From positions 124,001 to 188,000 of the forward strand of contig NW_004457702.1 of assembly GCF_000313135.1 (NCBI RefSeq): a stretch of DNA of 64,000 bases, read 5' to 3'. The position numbers were made by a program, and so were the translations under genes. Shown one piece after another: positions 24,301 through 34,960 of this stretch. Origin of the DNA: Acanthamoeba castellanii str. Neff (lineage: Eukaryota; Discosea; Longamoebia; Acanthamoebidae). The notes under the pieces are model-generated. The model was not told where the DNA came from. It saw only the letters and a list, made by a program, of their open reading frames with translations, and searched no databases. The first letter of the stretch is position 1. The number at the start of each line of letters is the position of its first letter.

Positions 24301-25532
24301 CTGTATAACAACATGCCGTGGGAGCTGGCGTCTTACCTCCCTGTGTCCCTCTGCCAGGAAATCGCCAACTCCCTGCACGAATCGGTGGCCGGCAACTGCG
24401 AGGGTCTCATGATCAAGCGCCTGGACGAGGACGCCACCTACCAGCCCTCGAAGCGCTCCTATTCGTGGCTCAAGGTTGGTTCCACCCCAACCCTTTAATC
24501 CAAAAACGTTTCCGTTGCACTAACCACCACCCGCCCATGATCTGTGTAACAGGTGAAGAAGGACTACCTGACCGGCATGACCGACTCAGTCGATCTCGTC
24601 CCTATCGGGGTTCGTTCGCACGCCCACGGCGCTTCTTTTACACCAGCCACGACTGCTGCCTCCGTTTGACTGTGACTCTGGGCTCACCTCACCTCGCCCA
24701 TCTGTGCGCGTATGCAATGACAGGCGTACTATGGCAAGGGCAAGCGTACGGGAGTGTACGGCGCCTTCCTGCTGGCCTGCTACGACCCCAACGCCGAGGA
24801 ATTCCAGAACGTCTGCAAGGTACACACCTTGCTCGTACTCGTGATTGATTGCGCTCTCCTTACGCTCCTTTCTCATTCACTCAACAGATCGGCACGGGCT
24901 TCTCCGACGAAGACTTGGAGAAGTTTGCCGAGTTCTTCAAGGACAAGATCATCTCCAAGCCCCGGCCCTACTACCGCTACAGCGACCAAGTCGAGCCGGA
25001 CGTCTGGGTACGAATTAATGAACTCGTTGCAGCACCCTCCGCCCTCCCTTCGCTCCTTCGTATGCTGACTAGTGCGCCGCAAACGTTTCGCAGTTTGACG
25101 CAAGTGTCGTGTGGGAGGTCAAGGCCGCCGACTTGTCGCTCAGCCCGCACTACAAAGCTGCGCTTGGACTCGTACGCCCCCCCCCTCCCTCCCTCTGCGG
25201 TTGTCGGCTGGGCTTGCGTGGTTTGCACTCGGATGGGGACCTAACATTATTTGGTGCCCAAACATGCCACAGGTTTCGGAGAGCAAGGGCATCTCGCTTC
25301 GCTTCCCTCGATACCTTCGCACGAGGGACGACAAAAAGCCCGAGGACGCCACCAACGGTGAACAGGTACACACGGAACACACTCCTCTCTCCGCACACGC
25401 ATGGCCTGAGCAGCTGAGTTGACTCAGCACATCACCAACTGACTCTGTTGTCACGCGCAGATCGCCGAGATGTACCAGCAGCAGTTCGCGAACGCGCCGC
25501 CGGCCAACCCTCGCTACGGCGCTCCCCACTAA
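21348..25532 (+). CDS. LIG1: DNA ligase I (ATP-dependent)
   Basis: Seals nicks during replication and repair. Exon 1 (21348-21364) gives MQTSLS and joins across an intron to TFFKKQ at 21444. Together they form a perfect N-terminal PCNA-interacting box (Q-x-x-L-x-x-F-F), which decides this start. An acidic, disordered region follows (Glu-rich, about 21700-22090). The DNA-binding domain has [19 protein letters not shown] and [15 protein letters not shown]. The nucleotidyltransferase domain carries the adenylated lysine in [14 protein letters not shown], then [37 protein letters not shown] and WLKVKKDYL. The OB-fold domain has [43 protein letters not shown] and [22 protein letters not shown]. 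About twenty introns; stop TAA at 25532. Full-length architecture. Confidence 0.96.
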
Positions 25533-25813
25533 TTTCCCTCTCTCTCTCTCTTTCATTCATTCATTCGTGTTTCGTATCCTTCTCGCCCTTGCCCGGTGTG
25601 TTGGGACATTTGTGGTTCAACTCAGCTCTCTTTCTTTCGTTTTTTCCCTCTTCATGTTCAAGTGTGTACTCATCATCTCGTTGTCGTCGCAGCGCTTCAT
25701 CCCACCCTCGGCGGCGTGCGTGGTGAGTCTGGCCGTTCTTGTTCGTTTTCTTCCTCCCTCTTCGTTCTTCCGCCTTCTCTCTATCTCTCTCTTTCTCTCT
25801 CCTCGCCTTCTCT
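25533..25813. other. Convergent intergenic region
   Basis: Shared 3' region of DNA ligase I and the secreted-protein gene. It is pyrimidine-rich (runs of CT and TTCA). No clear AATAAA or gene is visible. Confidence 0.4.
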
Positions 25814-27217
25814 TTATTTCCAGATGCCGTTCAGGTAGTTGCCGGTGAGGGTGTCGCCGCCGTTGACGGTGTTGTTGAGGAAGGCGTCGCCGAGCGTGGG
25901 CGGGTCGTACTGCGGGTCGAAGATGTTCACGCCGTCGTTGCACTCGAGCACCTCGAACCAGTTGTTGAGGGCGGCGCGCTTCCTCTTCGACCCCTCGGCG
26001 CACACGCACGGGTACACGTTGCAGAACACGTCCAGGTTGCACGAGGCCTCCGTTCGGCCGGCGTTCAGCAGACCCAGGTCGTCGTCGCCCGTGCCGTACG
26101 TGTACGTCATGCCTCCGTACTTGAATGAGATCTTCTCTCTCACGTCGTCTTCCCTCGACGAGCTACACCACACATGAGTGTTGGTGTGTGCGGTGTGTGC
26201 GTGTGCGAGTGCGTGTGCGGTGGGACCTGCAGAGAGAGAGAGAGAGAGAGTGCAAGAGGGGACGCCTACCGAGGCAGGGAGAGATGCCACTCGGTGATGA
26301 TGGCGGGCATGATGGTGATGAAGAGCTTATCAGTCCCGGAGGCGAGCCGCAGCAGCGGAATCTCCAGCACCAGGTACACCACCGGCGGGCAGGAGTCCTC
26401 GGCTGCGTGCAACGAACGTTTTTTTAGGTGTATGGGTCAGTACCGATGTGTACCGAGGGACAAGCGTGCGGGTGGACGTACTGTAGAGGCCCTCATTGTC
26501 GGCCGCGAGCTGCATGAGCTGCGCGGAAGAGCTATCGGGCTTCTTGGTGATGGTGAGCGAGCCGAAGCCGATGGTGCCCAGCATGTTGTCGAGATAGCCC
26601 TGCAGCCACCATACCGCAATCCGATCAACACAAGCTCACTCACCCTAGTTCCACACAGTTGGTTGGTTGAGCACCTTGCCGTTGCCCTGGGAGGGGAACT
26701 GGACGTCACGCTTCTTCAGGGCCTGGGGCACAGCCACGTCCCTCCCTGGCCAATCGATACCAACAATGTACCATCAGGAGGACAGCCCAATAGAGACTAC
26801 GGATCGAGGAGCAGCCTCGTACCGTCACCGTAAACCGAGTCGGGCAGTCGTGAGTTGAACTCGAAGTCCATTGACTCGAACTCGATCCTGCCATCACTTT
26901 GATGCAGGGTGAGAAAGGCGACATATAAAAAACGGTGTTGGGTATAGTTTAGCAGGGGGGGGGTTTACGCCATATCTCCCGTGATTTGGGCACCAGCGGA
27001 GCAGAGGCCCTTCGCAAAGGCTGGGACTGATCGCGTGGCTGGGATCTCAGGGCAGGTCTCGATGTGCATCGCACCTGGACGCAGCCAATCCTTCAGCGAT
27101 TGAGAAAAATCATCTGAGCTATGAACTGTTGGCGGTACCCCGGTAGACTGTTCCATGGTTGTGATGTACAAGCCCCAAAGTGAAGAGCAGCCCCACGAAG
27201 AGGCGGATCCATGGCAT
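25814..27217 (-). CDS. Secreted protein of unknown function
   Basis: Not recognised. The ATG at 27217 opens MPWIRLFVGLLFTLGLVHH, a good signal peptide (basic n-region, Leu-rich core). In-frame joining of further exons gives DDFSQSLKDWLRPG, CPEIPATRSVP, IEFESMDFEFNSRLPDSVYG, YLDNMLGTIGFGSLTITKK, VYLVLEIPLLRLAS and FITIMPAIITEWHLSLP. The last exon holds KISFKYGGMTYTYGTGDDD and a cysteine cluster (CNLDVFCNVYPCVC), then ends LNGIWK-stop. The beta-rich, cysteine-containing character suggests an extracellular, lysosomal or cyst-wall domain, but no family is named. There are about seven short introns, one with a GA repeat near 26230. The exon order and the lack of stops make a real gene likely; some splice sites are uncertain. 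Confidence 0.7.
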
Positions 27218-27556
27218 CTTCACAGCAGAAGATACACCTCAGAAAGAAATCTGTCTGCGGTTATTTCCTTTCTCAGCCTAGCTCCCCTTTTAAGACATGA
27301 AGGGAAATATGAAGGAAATGTTGTGAGTATAATGCCGGTGTTTGGTTGGCCTGTGCTTTTGGCAGGCCTAGGCTAAAGCGACGAAATTTCAGACTTAAAT
27401 CTGAGTGGCCAGCGGTGCTGGTGTGCACCACTCAACTTGAGTGCAACACAAGACACGACGAGAAGTGGATGGTGCGTGACCAGTGGCTCTACGGTTCGTA
27501 ACTTCTCGTTTCCGCTTTCTCGCCCCATCCTTCCAAGCAACTCTTGATCTAGCAAG
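27218..27556. promoter_or_regulatory. Divergent promoter region
   Basis: 339 bases between two outward-facing genes. On the minus strand a TATA-like TTAAAAGG lies near 27288, about 70 bases upstream of the secreted-protein start. Nothing else was identified. Confidence 0.35.
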
Positions 27557-29467
27557 ATGCATTCATCTCACAACACGAGCCCTTTCATCTTCGTGGTGCT
27601 AGTCGCAGTGCACTTGTGCGGACTCGCCCTGTTTTTCCTCTATCTACTCACCTACTCGCCCGACCTAGACTTCCAAACTCCGCCCCCACAACTGACCACC
27701 TCGTCCGGTCTTGCCGCCGTCCTCCTCTCCGCCTCTTCTTCTTCTTCTGCCTCGCCCCGCCCCCTCGCCATCTCCCCCGTCGCCGCTCTCGCCAACACAG
27801 TGTACCCTCCCCTCCATCGCTTTCGTTCTTTTAAATTGTTTTTTAACATTCAGAGAGAATAAATGAGAAAATGCCACCAAGAAATTAATTAATATTTTTT
27901 ACCAGCAGGCACGAGATTAAAGAGGCACGGCCACAGACGGCACATGAGCCGCCCGATGAGATCAGGGCTGACGAACCTGCAGACGAGGAGCGTGGGAAGG
28001 AGACGCAGGCCGAGGAAGAGGGCAGGGCACAAGAAGCTCTTGCCGAGCGCGACATTGCAGAGCTGGCGATGTACGACGTGCAGGATCTGCGCTCGTTCTA
28101 CAAGCGGAGCGACAAGGTGGCGATCGCCGTGCTGCCCCAATTCGATCATCGGCTGGGCACGGTCGTGCTCAACGCGCTGGCCAATCTCCCCGCTGAGTGG
28201 AAGATCCAAATCTTTCACAGGTACCACCGCCACCCAAGCACACAGCACACAGCACACAGCACACAGCACACAGCACACAGCACACAGCACACAGCACACA
28301 GCACACAGCACACAGCACACAGCACACAGCACACAGCACACAGCACACACCTCCTCGGTCGCAGCGATCGCTAACTACCCCTGCGGCAGCCCAGAGATTG
28401 CACACAACGTGACCAGCCTGGCGTCGCTGATGCAGTATCACCGGATCGGTAGGCTCACGCTGACGCCCACCATCAACGGCTCCATGTCCTACGAAGACTA
28501 CAGCGACCTGATGAAAAACGTTAACTTTTGGGAGCAAGTGCAAGGTGGGCGCTGTCTCTTCGCCATCGGCGTTGTGGTTGTGGTTATTGTGGTTATGGTT
28601 GTGGTTGTTTGCTGACTCGGCCTCTCGGTGGCAGGCGAGCATGTGCTCACGATCCAGACAGACGCGGTGCTCTGCTCCAATTCGCCCTACTCCATCAACG
28701 ACTTCCTCGAGTACGACTGGGTCGGCGCACCCTGGAAGAAGTGGCCCCACCTCCTCGCCGGTAACGGAGGTATCTCTCTTCTTGGTGTGTCGTGTCGTGT
28801 CGTGTCGTGTCGTGTCGTGTCGTGTCGTGTCGTGTCGTGTGTTGCATTTCTCAAATTTGGCTGCGCGCAGGTCTCTCGCTGCGACGCAAGTCAAAGCTGA
28901 TCGAGACTATCAAGAAGTGCGTGGTCGAGAAGCCGCGCGTGGAGGACATGTGGTATGCCTACTGCTTTCGGCAGCTGCCCCACATGGGCCGCAGCTTCAG
29001 CGTCAAGCTCGCGCCGCAGGATGTCTCCCAGCACTTCGCCGTCGAAACGCTGTACTCGCCCACCCCGCTGGGCGTGCACAAGCCCTGGGCCTGGCTTCCC
29101 TACGACGAGGCACGTATCAGGTCGCCTCTGTCTTTTGCTTGACATGATGAGCTGAGTGGCATTGCGTGCGGTGCGTGCGGTGTGTGCGTGTGCGTGTGCG
29201 TGCGTGTGTGTGTGTGTGTCACAGCTGGAGAAGCTGATCAAGTTTTGCCCCGAGCTGTTGTCGGTGGCGCCAGAGGGCGCCATCCGCGAGGCCCAGCAGC
29301 TGTCGTCGTCCAGCACGACCGCGAAGCCCAGCAGCAACAACAAACACCTACCCAGCCCGATCATCAACAAGAAGTCCAATAAACCCATCAAACCCTCGTG
29401 TCGTGCTGTCCGTTTCGTCTGGCTCGTCCACTTCTTTGAGACGTGCAAGATCTTCAGTGGTTGTTAG
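27557..29467 (+). CDS. DUF5672 family protein, type II membrane glycosyltransferase-like
   Basis: From the ATG at 27557 a short N-terminus leads into one hydrophobic segment (FIFVVLVAVHLCGLALFFLYLL), then a Pro/Ser-rich and acidic stem: the layout of a Golgi type II membrane protein. The catalytic-like region follows: VAIAVLPQFDHRLGTVVLNAL, FWEQVQGEHVLTIQTDAVLC, SPYSINDFLEYDWVGAPW, and GNGGLSLRRKSKLIETI after a pentamer-rich intron. DTDA-like TDAVL and the GNGGLSLR motif are typical of DUF5672 proteins, related to nucleotide-sugar transferases. Introns near 28238 (seven-base repeat) and 28788 (five-base repeat) are unusual. The last intron (29110-29224) is read as a GC-AG intron, giving LPYDE-LEKLIKFCPEL. 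Donor and acceptor sugars are unknown. Confidence 0.75.
28238..28349. repeat. Seven-base tandem repeat (AGCACAC)n, about 16 copies
   Basis: Perfect array within an intron of the DUF5672 gene. As the unit is seven bases and free of stops, all frames stay open and read as a seven-residue peptide repeat, which makes spurious ORFs on both strands. Confidence 0.9.
28788..28841. repeat. Five-base tandem repeat (GTCGT)n, about 11 copies
   Basis: Lies in the next intron of the same gene, just before the GLSLRRKSK exon. The same pentamer or its complement recurs near 36776, 58235, 58505 and 60300. Confidence 0.9.
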
Positions 29468-29608
29468 CCAAGACTGGCGAACTGGAACCATGTCCGAGGA
29501 GCTCAACCAATAGTTTGACAGGGGGGTGTACGCAACACAGTGCTTTGTACATTAGGCCACCTGCCGTGGTACGTGATGACAGTTTTCCACCACTGCTGCA
29601 GTGATCGA

Positions 29609-31387
29609 TTACTGGTTCTGCATTTGGAGAGTTTGCGTGCTTGTCCTTTCGGCCGCGAGCTTCAGCGCGCTTACGTACTCGCCCGCCGAGATGCGTTTCT
29701 CCCTCACGAACAGCGCATGGGCTTTATAGCAAGAGTACGAGGGGATGAGATAAGTCTTCGACGACGAGGATGACAACAGCTGTGGGTGATGTACCAAGGA
29801 AGGGCAGCTTTCGAAGGACGCGGCCGCTGAAGCCTTGGCAGAGATACGCCACCTCGAGCAGGCGAACGCTCAGACAGTTGAGCGTGCTCTGGTCCTTGCC
29901 AAGCAAAAGGATGGACTGGTGCGTGAGGAGGCATTGCCTCGGGGCGACAATGCCGACGCGCATCAGCTCCTCAACGGCGCCACGTAGAATCTCGTAGCAA
30001 GCTGAATGCAGTCACCAACAACTTAGAGACTAGTTGCGAGGTTGGCGTGGTGTCGTACCTGAAGCGGATGGGAGACCGACATACAGCTTCAGGTCGGCGC
30101 GATCCATGAAGGCGTCGTCGATGGCAGCGGTCAGGTTGGATGTGGCAAGCACGAGCACGTTGCTGTAGCTCTGGAGAGTGTCAAGCTGCGTAAGGAGTGC
30201 GTTGACCACCCTGATTGCATCCGAAGGCTCGCTTCCGTGCATTGCGGCCTTTCGTGCTGCTGACAGGCTTTCGACTGCACCCAAGAGTCAGACCAGCTTC
30301 GTCACCACTTCCACGTTTCATATCTGCCAAGTACCTTCGTCGATCAGCACGACCACGAACGAGTTGCGTTCTTCCAAGAGCTCTCTGATCTTGCCGAACA
30401 CGCCGGACACCAGCTTACCACTCTGCAGGTGCAGAAGAGATAAGATGAGCACGCGGTACAAGAGCTCCTTGCTTGCGGAACTTACCTCAGAGAAGAATTT
30501 GCTCATCAGAGAGTGGGCGTTGATCTCGACCAGCTGACCGTACTCGAATCGGTCCGAGAGGCGAATGGCAAGCTTATGCGCGAGAGCCTTACTGATGCTG
30601 GTCTTTCCCGTTCCAGGTGGTCCTGCGAACGATGTGGTTATGAGAGGACTTGGGTAGACTTGGCGAGAGTTGAGTACCGTAGAAGAGGATCATGCGGTTC
30701 CAGGAGATGATCTGCGGCGATATGTTGGCCTCGGCGAAGGTCATTCCAGTCTCTACGTAGTCTAGAAGCTCGTCTTTGACCGGAGCTTCAAAGATGAGGC
30801 TGCACGACGCAAAAAGTTCAGCTCCACTCTCGGGAGTACACTGTTATGGAGACTACGCACTTCTCCCACAGCTTGTGGAGACCCCTGGATGGTAGAAGAA
30901 GAGATTTGTAGGGCACCCCGCTACTCTCCTCGTCGTCTCCGATGTCAGGCGACAGCTCTTCGTCGGCATCGTACAGCTTAAACAGCGACACGTCGAACTT
31001 CTCTTCACCTGACACGTTCAAACCTTATCATAGGCTTCTACACGAACGAGTGGCGGGGAGGGGTTGAGACGTACCGGTAAGCTTCGTGCACGCAGTTGAA
31101 TTGCCCACTCGCATGTTCAACCTCACGTACTCGAAGAGCTCGGAGAAGGGAGACTCGAGTACGACGTGATAGGGCTGGGCTTGAAGGGAAATGGCGCCGG
31201 CTCTGGCCTTGGCCACCAGGCTTGCTTCGAGCACCTGCTTGAGCTCGGCTACTCGATGGGCCAGCTCGGTTGAGTCCGTGAAATCGCTACGCTTCAGGCA
31301 AGCCTCCACCAAGACCACCCTCGACGCTCCCTCTACCTCCGAAAACACCGCATACTGATTCCCAACACAAGGACCTTCCACGTCCAT
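29609..31387 (-). CDS. PCH2: AAA+ ATPase PCH2/TRIP13
   Basis: PCH2/TRIP13 is a hexameric AAA+ remodeller of HORMA-domain proteins in meiotic recombination control and the spindle checkpoint. ATG at 31387. The N-terminal domain includes [12 protein letters not shown] and [13 protein letters not shown]. The ATPase core has [20 protein letters not shown] (Walker A GPPGTGKT), [33 protein letters not shown], Walker [53 protein letters not shown] (sensor 1 and arginine finger region) and [18 protein letters not shown]. Every motif of the family is present, so it should be active. About eight introns. Head-to-head with the gene at 31510 across 122 bases. Confidence 0.95.
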
Positions 31388-31509
31388 CTTCTACACTTCT
31401 TGCCGTTTGAACGAAGCCACTTTGTCGTTTTGGCGGACGCCTGCCTGTCGGAAGAGAAAAGAAAGAGCAAAATGGAGAAACGTAAGGAAAATAAGAAAAC
31501 TTACTCCAG
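31388..31509. promoter_or_regulatory. Shared divergent promoter, PCH2 and unknown gene
   Basis: Only 122 bases separate the two start codons, so both genes must be driven from this gap or from within each other's leader. It is A/G-rich near the right gene, and an AG directly before the ATG at 31510 may be a 5'-leader splice acceptor. Confidence 0.45.
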
Positions 31510-32800
31510 ATGGACGCGCAGAGCACGAAGGCCAAGGCTTCCCGGTGCCGCCCCTTGACCTGGCAGCCTGGTTCATAGCATATGGTGCGGCACTCACGTG
31601 GACATGTTTTTCCCCACATCACAGGCTACTGAACAACTTGGCCAAGCACAACCTGGACCAGGTTGCCCCCAAGCTCCTCCGCTTGGCGCAGTGCGAGGGC
31701 GGCACAAGCGCCTCCTGCTGGAACCTGGAAACTGCGCCAGTTGTGCTGTCTCGCTCGTTTGACACCGCGCTCGCACACTTGTCAGCCGATCAATTCGCGC
31801 AGTACCTGGCTCTGTGGCAGCTCTTCATCGACTACGAGGAGGCCCACTGGAAGCTGCACCACAAGAAGACGGGCACGACAGAGGTGTGGCAGGTGCAGCA
31901 GTGGCTGGTGGAGGAATGTCAGGCCTACTGGGCGGACATGGTGGACGACATGAGCAGGCATGCGGTGCCGCCGCTGGTGGAGCTGTGCGGCCGCTTCTTG
32001 GCCGGCGCGACTGGAGGCCAGCGGATCAACATCTCTGCGGCACCGCTACCAGAGGAGCTCAAGCAGCGTCTCGCTCTCCAGTACGCTCCACCCAAAGTGC
32101 AATGTGTTGTAGGCGCACTGGTTGTGATTTTGACACTTGGCTCTCCAGGCCTTGGAGGTTGCAGGCGCTCACGGTGCGAGAGGAGAGATTGGCGCAGGAC
32201 GAGCTGTTTGGTCGCCGCTGGTTGGTAAGCCTACTGCCTGTGTGCCGCACTCTTTATAGGCCCGGGCCGAGCGTCAATTTGACTCTCCTGTGTAACACGT
32301 CACAGTGGAACCGACAGCACAGGCGCTTGGAATGGGTGGACTTGTGCGGAAGGATGGCCAAACTCGGTATAGTGCCGGTGCGACTCAGCGTTGACGCGCT
32401 TCGTTCGCTGCTGCTGGCCATCAGACACCTTCACGAGCTGCTCCTCCGTGCCAAGGGTCGAGAGGCCTCTGCCGTAGCCACGCCGACCGACGACGAGGGC
32501 GGCCTGCCCGGGCGGGGAGAGGTCGAGGTCAGGATTCAGCGGATCGAAGAGGAGACGCTTGACCTCGTGCTCGTGCTCCTCGCCCTCCACCGGGGCCACG
32601 TCGCCGCGTGGAAACACCTCATGACCACCAACCGGCCCGATCAAGCGGGAGAAACGAGACGATCGCTCGAGGCGAGCCTGAGGTATATGACGACGTTGGC
32701 CCAGGATCCACGTTTCTGCGACAGGGCACAACCCGTCCTCGTCGAGGCCACCCAACTCAGCTCGCCGCTGCTGGCCACCGTTCAGCCCCACAAGCAGTAA
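31510..32800 (+). CDS. Hypothetical helical protein
   Basis: Not recognised. Exon 1 (MDAQSTKAKASR) joins at 31625 to a long exon: LLNNLAKHNLDQVAPKLLRL, FDTALAHLSADQFAQYLALW, LFIDYEEAHWKLHHKKTG, VWQVQQWLVEECQAYWADMV, and PLPEELKQRLALQ. Two further exons follow: ALTVREERLAQDELFGRRWL, and a long one beginning WNRQHRRLEWVDLCGRMAKLG that ends ATVQPHKQ-stop. The predicted chain is almost wholly alpha-helical, Leu- and Trp-rich, and has no membrane segment or signal peptide. Length is about 350 residues. Codon use and GC match the neighbours. Shared promoter with PCH2 makes co-expression plausible but gives no function. Confidence 0.75.
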
Positions 32801-32837
32801 AGAAATTTGTTTTAAATTATATGTTTATTATTGTTCG

Positions 32838-34891
32838 ATGGCGGCTGAGCACAACAGGGCGCTTCGGTACGGGATGGTGGGGGGCGGGCCTCCTGGATGG
32901 ATCGGCGAAGCACACCGACGTGCCGCAGCACTGGCGGGTCGCCTTCAGGTACGCTTGAGAGCTCACACCCTTTGTAATCTTAATCTAAAGCGCCAATTAA
33001 TTGGCATTAATTGGCGCCCTGTGTGCAGTTGGTTGCTGGTGCGTTCTCTTCGCGTGTGGAGGTGAGCCGCACCTTTGGTGCCAGCCTGGGCCTGGAGTCG
33101 GGTCGTGTCTACACGTCCTACCAGGAGATGGCCAGCCAGGAACAGCGCCTCCGAGAAGAGGGCACCGGTGCGTCCGCCCCATGTGCGCATGCGGTGGTTC
33201 GTGCGATCGCCACTACTCACACACCTCACCTTGCGTGATGCAGAAGGCGCGCTCGACTTCGTAGTGGTGGTCACCCCAAACCCGCTCCACTATGACGTCT
33301 CACGCACATTCCTAGAGGCATGTTTCTGCATTCATCACTCAGCCTCTTGCTGAAGCTACAGGGCTCTCTACAGTCTCTAAAGTCTTGTCCTCCTCTGCCA
33401 GGCTGGCTTTCCGGTCCTCTCTGACAAGCCGCTCGCAGAGAACTTTGCCGATGCGGCCAAGCTGCTGGCCCTGGTCGAGCGGACCGGCCTGCCCTTCGGC
33501 CTCACCCACAACTACTCGGGCTACCCCATGGCACGTCGACTACATTGATTGTCAGTGTACCACGTGAGCTCTTACAGAAGAAGTAACCATCGCGATCTGC
33601 TCAGGTCAAGGAGGCCCGAGAGCTTGTCAAGGCGGGCAAGCTGGGCCGATTGCGCAAGGTGGTGGTGACCTATGCGCAAGGCTGGCTCACCGCCGATGGC
33701 AGCAGCATCACCCGCACCTCCGGCCTCTCTTCCCTCGGTACGTAACACACATCATACACTTTGTGAGCCCAGCTTACCCTCTCTCTCTCGCGCGCGCCAG
33801 TTGATGTGGGCACCCACGCCGAGCACTTGTTGGTGCGTCTTGTCGAACAACATGGATGGCGCTCTGATGGTGGTTTCAACTCACATGTTAAAAATATGTT
33901 CCTCTTGGCTCAGCGATACATCACCGGGCTTGAACTGTCGGAGCTCTGTGCGGACATCACCACCTTCGTCGGTGGAGGTACGTGCTTAGGGTCCGTGCTG
34001 TAGATATCAGCTCACAATTCCCTTGTTCTTACCAAACCAACCAGTGCGCGAGCCGGACGACTTCAACGTGCTGCTTCGCTTCAAGTGCGGGGCCAAGGGA
34101 GTGCTCATTGCCTCACAGGTTGTTCACCTCCGCTCCCCGCCACCCCGCGCCAAGGCACTGTATGGACCACTAACGACGTGCTGCCTGCTTGTCGTCGTCG
34201 TCGTCTAGACCTCGACGGGTAAAGGGAACGGCCTCAAGATCGAGGTCTACGGTAGCGAGGCTTCGCTGGAGTGGGCGCAGGAGGAACCCACGCTTCTCAC
34301 CGTGCGTCCCAGAGACGCGCCTGAACAGCTGCACAAGGCGGGCAACCCGTACCTGTCCAAGGCGGCCAAGCTTCACGCGCGTCTGCCGCCCGGGCACCCC
34401 GAGGCATCCCTCCCCTCTACTTACCGACTGGCCCGACTGGCCAGGGCCTGCTGCGTGGTGCTGACACCATTCAACCAACCAACCAATCACTCACAACCAG
34501 GGCTACTTGGAAGGCTTTGCCAACGTCTACCTCAACTTTGCTAACACTCTGCGCAAGACCATCTTAAAGGTACGGCCGCGCATCAACTGACTCGCTTGAT
34601 GATGGACGGCTGGCAGAGTAATTGACGACGATCGTACGCTTCCTGTTGTTAGGAGGAGTTAGGCGCCGACCAGCCCTCGGGCGATTATCCGACTGTAGTG
34701 GCATGTTTGCCCCATGAACGCTCCACATTCACAGCATTCGCTGGCCTACTCATCTTCATCTTCGTCTTCATCTTTTCTATCAGGACGGCTGGAAGGGGAT
34801 CCACTTTGTGGAGAAGGTGTTCGAGAGCGGCAAGCAAGGAACATGGGTCAAGCTCGACGACGCCGTCACCGGCCGTCGTCCTCCCATGTAG
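32838..34891 (+). CDS. Gfo/Idh/MocA family NAD(P)-dependent oxidoreductase
   Basis: The ATG at 32838 gives RYGMVGGGPPGWIGEAHRRA, the N-terminal Rossmann dinucleotide-binding motif. Then come LDFVVVVTPNPLHYDVSRTF and GFPVLSDKPLAENFADA; the DKPLA lysine corresponds to the family's EKP catalytic-site lysine. LTHNYSGYPMVKEARELV and VDVGTHAEHLL follow; the GTHxxH element is typical of substrate-binding residues in this family. The C-terminal beta-sheet domain includes VLLRFKCGAKGVLIASQ and LKIEVYGSEASLEWAQEEP. The end is GWKGIHFVEKVFESGKQGTW and a short tail to TAG at 34891. Members act on sugars, inositols or related polyols; the substrate is not evident. About nine introns. Convergent with the oxygenase at 34961, 69 bases away. 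Confidence 0.88.
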
Positions 34892-34960
34892 CGTGTTTTC
34901 ATGCGATCAACACACGGGCTGTGCTTGGGCGGAGCAGACAAATGCATTGTCAAGCCGACT

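Noticed and set aside
28238..28349. Possible CRISPR-like or coding repeat
   Set aside because: Seven-base units without spacers, inside an intron of a eukaryotic gene; it is a microsatellite.
31407..31624. Extended N-terminus for the unknown gene at 31510
   Set aside because: The longer open frame uses a different upstream start and runs through a clear GT-AG intron. The spliced MDAQSTK start fits the acceptor and reading phase better.
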